Positions 24,009 to 33,145 of a DNA stretch of 39,181 bases are shown in pieces. A model generated the notes under the pieces. It saw only the letters and a program-made list of their open reading frames with translations. It did no database searches and had not been told where the DNA came from. The stretch's first letter is position 1; every line of letters starts with the position of its first letter. The translations under genes were made by a program, and so were the position numbers. Source of the DNA: Pseudomonadota bacterium. Lineage in GTDB: Bacteria > Pseudomonadota > Gammaproteobacteria > Steroidobacterales > Steroidobacteraceae. The stretch is from the NCBI GenBank assembly GCA_003242685.1, contig QGVD01000031.1, positions 1 through 39,181 on the forward strand, written 5' to 3'.

Positions 24009-25473
24009 GTGCGGTTTCCTTGGCTGGCGGGGTCTGGCTCTTGTCGCCACCGGCGGACCTGACCGGCATCGTGATCCGGAAGTGCGCACCCGGGAACTCT
24101 CCGTCGATGAGCTGGATGGTGCCACCGTGAGCCGAGACGAACTCGAGCACCACCGAGAGTCCGATCCCCGTGCCCTTGACGCTCGAGCCCTGCGGCGTGC
24201 GCGACGTGTAGAACGCCTCGAAGATGTGCGCGCGCTCGTCGTGCGGAATCCCCGGTCCGCTGTCGGCGACGTCGAGCACGAGCTGGTCGCCGGACGTGCG
24301 TGCGCTGATGTGAATGGTGCCCCCCTTCGGCGAATACTTGACGGCGTTCGACAGCAGGTTCTCCAGGATCAGACGCATCTTGCCGCGGTCGGCGTACAAA
24401 GTTACATCCTCGATTCTCACGTCGAGTCGTACACGCTGTGACAGCAGAGTGAGCTGCTGGTTCTCCAGCACCTGCTTGACGAGGGGCCGCAGGCGGAACT
24501 CGCTGAGCTCCAGGCCCACGGCATTGGTCTGCCATGCAGTGTAGGAGAGCAGGTTCTCTATGAGCCGCTGCAGCTTGATGCCGTTGTCGCGCAGGATGGC
24601 GGTGACCTCGCGCTGATTGGAATCGAGCTCGCCGACGGCGCCGTCCATCAGGAGCTCCGTGCCCTCGCGGATGTTGGCGAGTGGCGTCTTCAGCTCGTGC
24701 GACATGTGTCGCAGGAAGCGGTTGCGCTCCTGGGCGAGATCGAGGAGCCGGTTGCGCAGCCATTCGAGCTGGCGGCCCAGGCGCTCGAGGTCGCGCGGCC
24801 CCGAGACGGAGATGGGCCGCGAGAACGTACCGCGTCCGAGCTCGCTGATCGCACGGTCGATCTGGCGCAGCGGGCGGCCCACGGCCAGCGTCAGGGCGAG
24901 GATGGCGACCAGCGTGAGCGGCAGGAGCAGGGCCGCCTGCCAGAAGAGACGCCGCTGCTCACGCCGCGTGCGCTCCTGCAGTGCTGCAACCTCCGCGTCG
25001 ATCTGCGCGTTGCTCTGCTGGGCGACGCGCTCGGCCAGCGTGCGGAGCTCACCGAAAAGGTCGGTGCGGCCGGAGCCGCCCCGCGGCAGCGACACCACCT
25101 CGCGGCTGATCTCGCCCTGGAGCTTCGTGAGCTCCTCCAGCGTGCGTCGGGCCGCTTCCGTGCGCAGGTGCTCGCCGAGCTGCGCGAGGGTGGCGGAGAG
25201 CCGTTCGTTCTGCGCCTGATAGAGCTCGAGGAAGCGCGGGTCGTCGAGGACCTGATACTGGAGGGCCGTGCGCTCCAGCGAGCCGATCTGTGCGTAGAGG
25301 TCCTGGCTCGCGCGGGCCGCGCGCACCCCTTCGACGACGAGCTTCTGGCTCGTGTCCGCCAGTGCCCGGATTTGCAGCGCAGCATTGGCGATCGCCACGA
25401 GCAGCGGCACCGCGATCACCGCGAGGCCGAGGAGCATCAGGCTGCTCAGGGACTTGGGTCGGGCCCAGCGCAT
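23998..25473 (-). CDS. glrK: Sensor histidine kinase GlrK (QseE)
   Basis: 491 residues. A transmembrane segment at about 11-33, a mainly helical periplasmic part to about 175 and a second segment at about 177-197 are followed by a HAMP linker. The dimerisation helix has RHMSHELKTPLANIREG with the phospho-accepting His259. The ATPase part has the N box LILENLLSNAVKYSP, G1 VADSGPGIP and G2 GTGIGLSVV. GlrK senses envelope stress or signals and phosphorylates GlrR. It is the first gene of the leftward glrK-qseG-glrR operon; galE lies 103 bases upstream in the same direction and may be co-transcribed. Confidence 0.93.
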   Translation of the reverse strand: MRWARPKSLSSLMLLGLAVIAVPLLVAIANAALQIRALADTSQKLVVEGVRAARASQDLYAQIGSLERTALQYQVLDDPRFLELYQAQNERLSATLAQLGEHLRTEAARRTLEELTKLQGEISREVVSLPRGGSGRTDLFGELRTLAERVAQQSNAQIDAEVAALQERTRREQRRLFWQAALLLPLTLVAILALTLAVGRPLRQIDRAISELGRGTFSRPISVSGPRDLERLGRQLEWLRNRLLDLAQERNRFLRHMSHELKTPLANIREGTELLMDGAVGELDSNQREVTAILRDNGIKLQRLIENLLSYTAWQTNAVGLELSEFRLRPLVKQVLENQQLTLLSQRVRLDVRIEDVTLYADRGKMRLILENLLSNAVKYSPKGGTIHISARTSGDQLVLDVADSGPGIPHDERAHIFEAFYTSRTPQGSSVKGTGIGLSVVLEFVSAHGGTIQLIDGEFPGAHFRITMPVRSAGGDKSQTPPAKETAHAA

Positions 25474-25576
25474 TGGCGGACTCAGCGGTCGTGGATCCTC
25501 TGGCGGCCAATCCCGTCCCGCCGGCCTGTGCGCCCCGCAGACCGGGAACCGGCCGCCGAGGCGCAGATTCTATCGC

Positions 25577-26572
25577 TCATTCCCAGGGCTCCCGAAGCAG
25601 CCGACGTTCCCACTCGATGGACGTGCGCACGATGGTGTCGAGGTCGTCGAGCCGCGGCTCCCAGCCGAGGACCGAGCGGATCCGCTCGGCGCGCGCCACG
25701 AGAGTAGGAGGGTCCCCGGGACGGCGCGGTTCCTCGCGGATCGGGATCGGGTGACCCGCCACGCGCTGCACGCTCGCGAGAACCTCGCGCACGCTGTAGC
25801 CGTGGCCGTAGCCGCAGTTGAGCGTCGTCGATGCGCCGCCGCCACGCAGGTAATCGAGCGCGTCGAGATGCGCCCGCGCGAGGTCCGTCACGTGGATGTA
25901 GTCTCGCACGCCCGTGCCGTCAGGCGTCGGATAATCGGTGCCGTAGATGCTGATATGCGGTCGCTTGCCCACGACGACCTCGGCGGCGACCTTGATGAGC
26001 AGAGTCGCCTGGCGCGTCGACTGGCCGATGCGCCCTTCCGGGTCCGAGCCCGCGACGTTGAAGTAGCGCAGGGCGACGTAGCGCAGCGGACCGGCTGCCG
26101 CGAGGTCGCGCAGCATCCACTCGGACATGAGCTTCGACGTGCCGTAGGGGTTGATGGGCGCAGTCGGCGAATCCTCGTCCGCGATGCCTCCGGGCGGTAT
26201 CCCGTAGACCGCCGCGGTCGAAGAGAACACGAAGTGGCGTACGCCGTGCTCCGCGCAGCACTGGAGGAGACTGCGCGTCGCGCAGGTGTTGTTGCCGTAG
26301 TACTTGAGAGGCTCGCGTACGGACTCCGGCACGATGGTGTGGGCGGCGAAGTGCATCACGGTGTCGACGTCGTGCTCGCGCATCACCCGCAGCACGAGGT
26401 CGCGGTCGCCGACGTCGCCGACGACGAGCGGCGTACCTTCGACCGCCTGACGGAATCCGGTGACGAGATTGTCGAGGACCACGACCCGTTCGCCGCGCTC
26501 ACGCAGCTGCAGGACCACGTGGCTGCCGATGTATCCGGCCCCGCCCGTGACCAGGACGGCTCGATCGCTCAT
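25577..26572 (-). CDS. galE: UDP-glucose 4-epimerase GalE
   Basis: 331 residues, the standard GalE length. The NAD-binding motif is VTGGAGYIGSH; FSSTAAVYG holds the catalytic Ser/Thr and NPYGTSK the Y-x3-K pair. ALRYFNVAGSDPEGRIG and GTGVRDYIHVTDLA are diagnostic GalE strands. It interconverts UDP-glucose and UDP-galactose in the cytoplasm and so supplies precursors for exopolysaccharide and lipopolysaccharide, which fits the neighbouring clusters. It is divergent from srkA with a 108-base gap. Confidence 0.95.
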   Translation of the reverse strand: MSDRAVLVTGGAGYIGSHVVLQLRERGERVVVLDNLVTGFRQAVEGTPLVVGDVGDRDLVLRVMREHDVDTVMHFAAHTIVPESVREPLKYYGNNTCATRSLLQCCAEHGVRHFVFSSTAAVYGIPPGGIADEDSPTAPINPYGTSKLMSEWMLRDLAAAGPLRYVALRYFNVAGSDPEGRIGQSTRQATLLIKVAAEVVVGKRPHISIYGTDYPTPDGTGVRDYIHVTDLARAHLDALDYLRGGGASTTLNCGYGHGYSVREVLASVQRVAGHPIPIREEPRRPGDPPTLVARAERIRSVLGWEPRLDDLDTIVRTSIEWERRLLREPWE

Positions 26573-26680
26573 GTTCGCATGGTCCTCGTGAGGCTACGCT
26601 TGACGAAAGCCGCCATGATAGACGAAACGGAACCCGCGGACCGGCCGGGCGGAAGAGGAGCGGATCGGCGCCGGCGAGCG

Positions 26681-27664
26681 ATGAAAGGTGCGCGCAGACC
26701 CTTCGCCGGCCTCGCTCCGGAGGTCGTTCTCGACGCCGCCGAAACGTTCGGGTTCGGCGGAGACGGTCGCCTCTTCGCGCTCAACAGCTACGAGAACAGG
26801 GTCTATCAGCTCGGGCGGGGCGAGGGCGCGGTCGTGCTCAAGTTCTATCGTCCCGGCCGCTGGACCGATGCGCAGATCCTCGAGGAGCACGCGTTCGCGC
26901 AGGAGCTCGCGGCGGCCGAGCTCGCGGTCGCGGCACCGATCGCGCGCGACGGACGCACGCTGCTGCGCTTCGGGGAGTTCCGCTTCGCCGCATTCCCCTG
27001 GCTGCCCGGCCGCGCCCCCGAGCTCGATGCGCCCGGGGCGCGTGAGGTTCTGGGCAGGGCGCTCGCGCGGATGCACGGGATCGGAAATCTTCGCGCGTTC
27101 AGCTCGCGCCCGGCGCTCACGATCGAGCGACTGGGCTACGAAGCACGCGAGCGTGTGCTCGGCAGCAGACTCCTGCCCGAAGCGCTGCGCGACAGGTACG
27201 CCGACGTCTCCCGGCGGCTGCTCGAGCGGATCGAGGCGGTGTTCGCGGAGACGGGGCCCGTACGTACCCTGCGCCTCCACGGCGACTGTCAGCTCGGCAA
27301 CCTGCTGTGGGACGAGCACGGGCCGGTCTTCGTCGATCTCGACGACTGCATGAGCGGTCCCGCGATCCAGGATCTCTGGATGCTCCTCTCCGGGAGCCCC
27401 GACGAGCAGCGGCGGCAGTGGAGCGAGCTGCTCGAGGGCTATCAGCAGTTCGCCGACTTCGACTTCCGCGAGCTGCGTCTCATCGAGCCGCTGCGGGCGC
27501 TGCGCATGCTGCACCACGCTGCCTGGATCGCGCAGCGCTGGGACGATCCGGCCTTCCCGCGAGCCTTTCCCTGGTTCGCGGAGCGACGGTTCTGGGAGAA
27601 CCACGTCACGGATCTCCTGGAGCAGCTCGCCGCGATCGACGATCCGCCCCTCCTGCGCTACTGA
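26681..27664 (+). CDS. srkA: Stress response kinase SrkA (YihE/RdoA)
   Basis: 327 residues, the same length as E. coli SrkA. LNSYENRVYQ replaces the glycine-rich loop, VVLKFYRPGRWTDAQILEEH holds the ATP-binding Lys, LRLHGDCQLGNLLW is the catalytic loop and VFVDLDDCMSGPAIQDLWML the metal-binding segment. SrkA is a cytoplasmic Ser/Thr kinase with an aminoglycoside-phosphotransferase fold that protects cells in the Cpx envelope-stress response. The ATG at 26681 aligns with the E. coli start; an in-frame ATG at 26615 would add 22 poorly conserved residues. The ribosome site is weak. Confidence 0.93.
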   Translation: MKGARRPFAGLAPEVVLDAAETFGFGGDGRLFALNSYENRVYQLGRGEGAVVLKFYRPGRWTDAQILEEHAFAQELAAAELAVAAPIARDGRTLLRFGEFRFAAFPWLPGRAPELDAPGAREVLGRALARMHGIGNLRAFSSRPALTIERLGYEARERVLGSRLLPEALRDRYADVSRRLLERIEAVFAETGPVRTLRLHGDCQLGNLLWDEHGPVFVDLDDCMSGPAIQDLWMLLSGSPDEQRRQWSELLEGYQQFADFDFRELRLIEPLRALRMLHHAAWIAQRWDDPAFPRAFPWFAERRFWENHVTDLLEQLAAIDDPPLLRY

Positions 27665-27810
27665 CGCCCGGGAGGCGCGGACGGCCCCCGCGCGCCGCGG
27701 GCCGATGCCCGGGGCGCAGGAAGCGTGGAGCAGGTACGTGTCTCGGCAGCGTGCGACGATGTATCGTTCGTGCGGACGCGAGCCGCTGTGCGACAGGAGC
27801 CCTTGTCACG

Positions 27811-28398
27811 ATGAGAACGCGGATACATCGAGCGTGCGGGATGGCGACTGCCGTCGTGCTGGCCTGCGTGAGTTGCGGCATCTCCGAAGAGGGAGCATCC
27901 GGGGGCGCTTCCGCAACCGCCATCGTGGCGACGCAGCCGGCGCAGAGTGGCACGGCGCAGGCGGGCGCTCGCAGCGCGGACATGGTGCGCGCGGTCGGCG
28001 GCGGGGCGTCGAGCGGACCCGTCGAGCTGCTCTTCGATCTCAAGTCGCGGCCGGAAGTCGGGGAGCCGGTCGACATCGAGCTGGCGCTGACTCCGACGAC
28101 CGAGCTCACTCGCGTCGAGGCCACCTTCAGGGCCGGCGAGGGGCTGGAACTGCGCTCCGGCGCGGAAATGCCGGTTCTCGAGCGGCCCGAGCCTGGCGTA
28201 CCGGTTTCGCACGTGCTGACCATCGTTCCGCGCCGCGACGGCATCTTCTCCGTGATGGCCATCGTGCATGCCGACTCTTCGGACGCTGCCCGCACCGTGA
28301 CGTTCTCCATTCCGATCATCGCGGGCGCCGGAATCACCGACGCGGTCGCACAGCAGGGTGCTGCTGCCGAAGGGGGGCGCACGAACGCGTCGAACTGA
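27811..28398 (+). CDS. Hypothetical lipoprotein, all-beta
   Basis: 195 residues that I do not recognise as a named family. The N-terminus MRTRIHRACGMATAVVLACVSCG is a lipoprotein-type signal with candidate lipidated Cys in VLAC or VSCG. Residues 25-70 are a Gly/Ala/Ser-rich linker. The remainder (PVELLFDLKSRPEVGEPVDIELAL, then alternating strands to about 175) has the pattern of an immunoglobulin-like beta-sandwich. The C-terminal Gln/Ala/Gly tail is probably disordered. It lies 146 bases after srkA and 156 bases before the large GGDEF-EAL gene. A cell-envelope role is likely, but no function is claimed. Confidence 0.7.
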   Translation: MRTRIHRACGMATAVVLACVSCGISEEGASGGASATAIVATQPAQSGTAQAGARSADMVRAVGGGASSGPVELLFDLKSRPEVGEPVDIELALTPTTELTRVEATFRAGEGLELRSGAEMPVLERPEPGVPVSHVLTIVPRRDGIFSVMAIVHADSSDAARTVTFSIPIIAGAGITDAVAQQGAAAEGGRTNASN

Positions 28399-28436
28399 GC
28401 GGGTGTCCGTCGCGCCCCGTAAGCCTCGCCCTCCAC

Positions 28437-28466
28437 AGCCGGTCTGATCCGGCGGCGGCTTCTTTT
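28437..28466 (+). terminator. Possible intrinsic terminator after the lipoprotein gene
   Basis: AGCCG (28437-28441) pairs with CGGCT (28456-28460), with further GC pairing inside the loop, and TCTTTT follows directly. The stem is short, so strength is uncertain. Confidence 0.4.
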
Positions 28467-28554
28467 CGGAACGGCGGTCGAATTCGGGAGCTGCATCACG
28501 GGGCATCCCGGTCGGCCACTTTTATGATGCCGTTCAGGTCAGGCCGCTTGCCTT

Positions 28555-31500
28555 ATGTCTAATTCCCCGACAGCTCGCCGGGACGTGCGCCGTTTCGCCG
28601 ATCCCGCGTCGCAGTCCGGCGAGGCGCCCGGCAGCCCGGACGTCTCCGCGTCCGAGACGACCACGCTCGTGCGCGTGGGTGATGCGCCTGCGCGGGGAAT
28701 CCACAACGGTCTGCATCCGCAGCTCCGCGCCCAGCTCCGCGAGCTCGAGCTGCGTACGGGCAGGGCGACGCCGGACCTTCCCGCGCTGCTGCAGCTCATC
28801 AGCGCGTACTACGAGGCCATCGACGAAGAGCGGCGCGGCATCGTGCAGTCGATGCGCCTCATGGCGGACGAGGCGCACGCGCTCGCGAACGAGGCGCACC
28901 GGCAGAGTCACGCGCACCTGCAGCTCATTCTCGATCACATCAAGGACGCGGTCCTGACCGTGGACGCCGACGGCGTCATCCAGTCCTTCAATCCCACCGG
29001 CGAGCGCGTCTTCGGCTACGCGGAATCGGAGGTCGTCGGCCGGCCTCTCGACCTGCTCATTCCCCGCCTGTCCGAGCAGGGTCCTCTCGCCCAGGAGCTG
29101 CAGCGGCTCGCCGAGAGCCGCGACAACACGCATCTCGATCTCGCGGGATGCGAAACGTGGGGGCGGCGCAGGGACGGACAGCCGTTCCCCGCGGAGATTG
29201 CCGTCAGCAAGGCGCGCATCGACCGGCGTGAGATGTTCGTCGTGTGTCTGCGCGACGTCACGGAGCGTCGCGAGGCGGAGCAGGCGCTGCGCGAGAGCGA
29301 GGCGCGCTACCGCACGCTCGTCGACCATGCGCCGGAAGCGATCGTCGTCTATGACGTCGATTCCGGACACCTCGTCGAGGTGAACGAGAACGCGGTGCGC
29401 TTCTTCGGCTACGACCGCGACCAACTGCTGACGCTCGGTCCGGTGGAGCTGAGCCCGCGCGTGCAGCCCGGAGGCGTGCTCTCGGCAGATGCCATCGCCG
29501 AGCGCATGAGAAGAGCGCTCGATGGCGAGCCTCAGGTCTTCGAATGGGTGCATCTCACGTCCTCCGGACGCGAGATTCCCTGCGAGGTCCGTCTGGTTCG
29601 TCTGCCGAGCTCGTCCAGGCGCCTGGTACGCGGCAGCATTGCGGACATCACGGAACGCAAGGGTGCCGAGCGCATCGCCGCCGCCGAGCGGCAGGTGTTC
29701 GAGCAGCTCACGGGTAACGCGCCTCTCACCGCGGTGCTGGAGGCCATCACCCGGCTCGTCGAGTCCGGCGGCGGTCCGACGATCGGTGTGGTGAGCGTGC
29801 TCGAAGCAAGAGGGCACAGCTTCGCGAGCGTAGTCGCGCCGCGCCTGCCCGAGAGGCTGCGCCGCGAGCTCGAAGGAACGCACATCGACATCCGCAACGG
29901 ATCGTGCGCGGCCGCGATCTATCTCGGGCGGACGGTGATCGTCGCGGACGTCGCGAAGGACCCGTTCTGGGCCCAGCGCCGCGAGGCCGCGCTCGAGGCG
30001 GGACTGCGCGCCGCCTGGTCGATGCCGATCCGAGCCGCGAACGGGCGCATGCTGGGTGCCCTCGGCATGTACAGCACCGAGCCCGGCATGCCGAGCCCGC
30101 GCCAGTCCGAGCTCATGGCGCACGCCGCACAGCTCGCCGGAATCGCCATCGAGCGCCGGCTCGCGGAGGAGGCACTCCGCTCGAGCGAGGCCCGCTTCCG
30201 CGGACTCTTCGAGAGCATCGCCGAGGGCGTCTATCAGAGCACGCGCGAGGGGAGGCTCGTTTCGGTCAATCCCGCCTTCGTCCACATGCTCGGCTACCGC
30301 ACGGCCGAGGAGCTCTACGAGCTTCCGAGCGCGGCGATCCTCTACTGGAATCCCGCCGATCGCGCCGAGTTCGTGCGCCGCGTGGAGTCGGAAGGCGAGG
30401 TGCGCAACGTCGAGATCGCGCTGCGCCGCCGGGACGGCCAGCAGATCTTCGTGCTCGAGAATGCGCGCGCGCTGCGCGATGCTTCGGGCCGCATCACCGG
30501 CTACGAGGGCACGATCACCGACATCACGGAGCGCAAGCGCGCCGAGCAGGCCGTGTTCGCGGAGAAGGAGCGCGCGCAGGTCACCCTGCAGTCGATCGGC
30601 GACGCGGTGATCTCGACCGACGCCGAAGGCAGGATCGAATACCTCAATCCCGTCGCCGAGAAGCTCACGGGGTGGAACGTCGACGAGGCGCGCGGCCGGC
30701 CCATCGGCGAAGTGCTGCGCCTCATCGACGAAGTCACGCGCGAGCCGCTCGCCGATCCGCTCACTCGCGCCGTGAAGCGCGACGATACGCCCGCGCCGGC
30801 CGACCATCCGGTGCTCGTCACGCGCTCCGGCCAGGAGATCGCGATCCAGGAGTCGGCGGCACCGATCCGCGACCGGCAGGGCCGCGTGATCGGCGCCGTG
30901 TTCGTCTTCCACGACGTCACCCAGGAACGGCGCCTGAAGCGCGCCCTGTCGTATCACGCCAGCCACGACGCGCTGACGGGTCTCATCAACCGGCGCGAGT
31001 TCGACAACCGTCTCGAAGCGGCGGTGAACAGCGCGCGGCACGGTGCAGGACCGCACGCGCTGCTCTACATCGATCTCGACCAGTTCAAGGTCGTGAACGA
31101 CACCTGCGGCCACCCGGCAGGCGACCGGCTGCTGCGCGACATCACGGGACTGCTTCAGACCCGCGTACGCGCATCGGACACGATCGCGCGTCTCGGCGGC
31201 GACGAGTTCGGCGTGCTGCTCGAGAACTGCACGCTGGAGCAGGCGACGCGGCTCGCCGAAGGGATGCGGCAGGCGATCCGCGATTACCGCTTCGTCTGGG
31301 GTGCGACCACGCTGTCCGTGGGGGCGAGCATCGGCGTGGTCGAGATCAGCGAAGAGACTGAAAGCGTCGCGAGCGTGATGAGTGCGGTCGACATCGCGTG
31401 CTATGCCGCGAAGGACGAGGGACGCAACCGCATCCACGTGTACGAAGCGGGCGGCATCTCGGCCCGCCACCGCGAGATGCACTGGGTCGCGCGCGTCACG

Positions 31501-32229
31501 CGGGCGGCGGAGGAGAGCCGCTTCGAGCTGTTCCATCAGCCTATCGTGCCGGTCAGCTCCGCGGGCGGTCCGGCGTTCCACGAGCTCACGGTGCGCCTGC
31601 GCGACGACGACGGGCAGCTCGTCGCCCCGAGCGAGTTCATCCCGGCCGCCGAGCGCTACAACGTGATGTCGATCATCGACCGCTGGGTCGTGGAGCGGGC
31701 GGTGCAGCTCCTGCGCGAGTGCGGGAGCCGCGATCGGCCGCCGCCGCTCCTTGCGCTCAATCTCTCGGGCACCTCGTTCAACGATCAGAGCTTCGTTGAG
31801 TTCGTGCTGGAGCAGGCGAGCGACTCCGCGGTCGCGCGGGCGCTGTGCTTCGAGATCACCGAGACCGCCGCGGTCGCGAATCTCGCGAACGCGCGCTACT
31901 TCATGCGCGAGCTCAAGGCCCGCGGCTGCCGCTTCGCGCTCGACGACTTCGGCAGCGGGCTCTCGTCGTTCATGTACCTCAAGACGCTGCCCGTGGACTT
32001 CCTGAAGATCGACGGTCAGTTCATCGCCCAGATCGCCCATGACCCGGTCGACCGGAGCATGGTGGAGGCGATCAGCAAGGTCGGCCGCGCGCTCGGCATC
32101 GGGACGGTGGCGGAGTGCGTCGAGAGCGAGGAAGTGCTGGACGTCCTGCGCCAGATCGGCGTCGATTTCGCCCAGGGGTACCACGTGGCCAGGCCGCGCC
32201 CGGTCGCGGAGCTCGTCGCCGCAGGCTGA
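28555..32229 (+). CDS. PAS/GAF sensor diguanylate cyclase-phosphodiesterase (GGDEF-EAL)
   Basis: 1,224 residues with no transmembrane segment. Order: a helical N-terminus, PAS (about 120-240), PAS (244-370), GAF (380-535), PAS (540-665), PAS (670-795), GGDEF (800-965) and EAL (975-1220). The cyclase site is intact: YIDLDQFKVVND for metal and GGDEF near 880, with an inhibitory-site RxxD (RASD) five residues before it. In the EAL domain the first motif reads HELTVRL, so the Glu is kept but the triplet is ELT. Other catalytic residues are present: LNLS, FEITE, DDFGSG, LKID, AECVE and QGY. It could make or degrade c-di-GMP in response to ligands or redox. A TATGAT hexamer at 28523-28528 is a possible -10 element. 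It may feed the lyase riboswitches. Confidence 0.93.
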   Translation: MSNSPTARRDVRRFADPASQSGEAPGSPDVSASETTTLVRVGDAPARGIHNGLHPQLRAQLRELELRTGRATPDLPALLQLISAYYEAIDEERRGIVQSMRLMADEAHALANEAHRQSHAHLQLILDHIKDAVLTVDADGVIQSFNPTGERVFGYAESEVVGRPLDLLIPRLSEQGPLAQELQRLAESRDNTHLDLAGCETWGRRRDGQPFPAEIAVSKARIDRREMFVVCLRDVTERREAEQALRESEARYRTLVDHAPEAIVVYDVDSGHLVEVNENAVRFFGYDRDQLLTLGPVELSPRVQPGGVLSADAIAERMRRALDGEPQVFEWVHLTSSGREIPCEVRLVRLPSSSRRLVRGSIADITERKGAERIAAAERQVFEQLTGNAPLTAVLEAITRLVESGGGPTIGVVSVLEARGHSFASVVAPRLPERLRRELEGTHIDIRNGSCAAAIYLGRTVIVADVAKDPFWAQRREAALEAGLRAAWSMPIRAANGRMLGALGMYSTEPGMPSPRQSELMAHAAQLAGIAIERRLAEEALRSSEARFRGLFESIAEGVYQSTREGRLVSVNPAFVHMLGYRTAEELYELPSAAILYWNPADRAEFVRRVESEGEVRNVEIALRRRDGQQIFVLENARALRDASGRITGYEGTITDITERKRAEQAVFAEKERAQVTLQSIGDAVISTDAEGRIEYLNPVAEKLTGWNVDEARGRPIGEVLRLIDEVTREPLADPLTRAVKRDDTPAPADHPVLVTRSGQEIAIQESAAPIRDRQGRVIGAVFVFHDVTQERRLKRALSYHASHDALTGLINRREFDNRLEAAVNSARHGAGPHALLYIDLDQFKVVNDTCGHPAGDRLLRDITGLLQTRVRASDTIARLGGDEFGVLLENCTLEQATRLAEGMRQAIRDYRFVWGATTLSVGASIGVVEISEETESVASVMSAVDIACYAAKDEGRNRIHVYEAGGISARHREMHWVARVTRAAEESRFELFHQPIVPVSSAGGPAFHELTVRLRDDDGQLVAPSEFIPAAERYNVMSIIDRWVVERAVQLLRECGSRDRPPPLLALNLSGTSFNDQSFVEFVLEQASDSAVARALCFEITETAAVANLANARYFMRELKARGCRFALDDFGSGLSSFMYLKTLPVDFLKIDGQFIAQIAHDPVDRSMVEAISKVGRALGIGTVAECVESEEVLDVLRQIGVDFAQGYHVARPRPVAELVAAG

Positions 32230-32248
32230 CGGCCACGGCGCACGGCGC

Positions 32249-32273
32249 GCGTGTACACTTTCGATGTATACGC
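32249..32273. promoter_or_regulatory. Imperfect dyad upstream of the amidohydrolase gene
   Basis: GCGTGTACA (32249-32257) and TGTATACGC (32265-32273) are inverted copies with one mismatch around a 7-base spacer, in an unusually AT-rich patch. Spacing and symmetry fit a dimeric repressor operator. It lies 20 bases after the GGDEF-EAL stop. No T-run follows, so a terminator is less likely. Confidence 0.4.
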
Positions 32274-32323
32274 AGCGCACGACGAGTCCCGTGTCCGCAC
32301 CCGTCGCTCCATCCGAGTCATCC

Positions 32324-33145
32324 ATGCGGCTCGATACCGGGCCTTCCCTCATCGCTGCGGACGAGCCGCCGGCCTTCGAGGAGATCGCCGGCGGCACGCG
32401 CCGGCCGGTGCTCCTCGTCTGCGATCACGCGAGCAGGCTCATCCCGCGCGCTCTGCGCTCACTCGGTCTGCCTGAAGCGGCAACGTGGCGTCACATCGCC
32501 TGGGACATCGGGGCGGCGGAACTCACGCGAGCGCTCGCCCGGCGGCTGGAGGTGCCGGCAGTCCTCGCGTGCTATTCGCGGCTCGTGATCGACTGCAACC
32601 GCAGGCTCGAGGACCCGACGAGCATCGTCGCCGAATGCGACGGGCAGATCGTTCCGGGGAATCTCGGGCTTGCCGGGGAGCAGCGTGCGCAACGGGCCCG
32701 CGAATTCTTCGAGCCGTACCACCGCGCGATCGATGCGGCGCTCGAGCGCATGGTCGACGGCGCACAGGTGCCGGTGCTCGTCTCGATCCACAGCTTCACC
32801 CCCATCCTGGGCGGGAAGGCGCGCCCCTGGCACTGCGGCGTGCTGTGGGATCGCGATCCGCGCCTCGCTCTGCCGGTGATCGAGTCGCTGCGCGGCGAAA
32901 GCGGGCTCGTGGTGGGCGACAACGAGCCGTACTCCGGCAGGCATCCGGAAGGGTATACCGTCGATGCGCACGCGCAGCGGCGCGGCTGGCCGCACCTCTG
33001 CATCGAGGTCCGTCAGGATCTGATCGAGGAGCCGTCCGGAGTCGAGCAATGGGCCGAGCGGCTCGTCCGGGTCCTCGTGCCGCTTCTCGACCAAGCGGAG
33101 CTGTATCGCGCCGCGGATGTCCCGTGCCAGGGAGGTGGAGCATGA
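32324..33145 (+). CDS. N-formylglutamate amidohydrolase family protein
   Basis: 273 residues from the ATG at 32324. An ATG at 32264 is in frame but falls inside an inverted repeat and adds 20 unconserved residues; neither start has a clear ribosome site. Family features (PF05013) are VCDHASRLIPR near the N-terminus, VIDCNRRLEDP, VSIHSFTPIL and CIEVRQDLI near the C-terminus, which provide the zinc-binding His/Glu residues. The family includes HutG-type enzymes releasing glutamate and formate from N-formylglutamate, but this shorter subgroup is usually found away from hut genes. The stop overlaps the ATG of the next gene (ATGA), so the two proteins probably act in one pathway. Confidence 0.86.
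   Translation: MRLDTGPSLIAADEPPAFEEIAGGTRRPVLLVCDHASRLIPRALRSLGLPEAATWRHIAWDIGAAELTRALARRLEVPAVLACYSRLVIDCNRRLEDPTSIVAECDGQIVPGNLGLAGEQRAQRAREFFEPYHRAIDAALERMVDGAQVPVLVSIHSFTPILGGKARPWHCGVLWDRDPRLALPVIESLRGESGLVVGDNEPYSGRHPEGYTVDAHAQRRGWPHLCIEVRQDLIEEPSGVEQWAERLVRVLVPLLDQAELYRAADVPCQGGGA

Noticed and set aside
26615..26680. Longer N-terminus for SrkA from an ATG at 26615
   Set aside because: The extra 22 residues are Arg/Gly-rich and extend beyond the E. coli start, while 26681 aligns with it.
32264..32323. Longer N-terminus for the amidohydrolase from an ATG at 32264
   Set aside because: The codon lies inside an inverted repeat, has no ribosome site, and the added residues are not family-like.
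28534..32397. A 1,287-codon open frame antisense to the GGDEF-EAL gene
   Set aside because: It is the mirror of a gene with clear domains. Long antisense frames are expected in GC-rich DNA, and this one is rich in Arg, His and Asp with no domain pattern or start signal.
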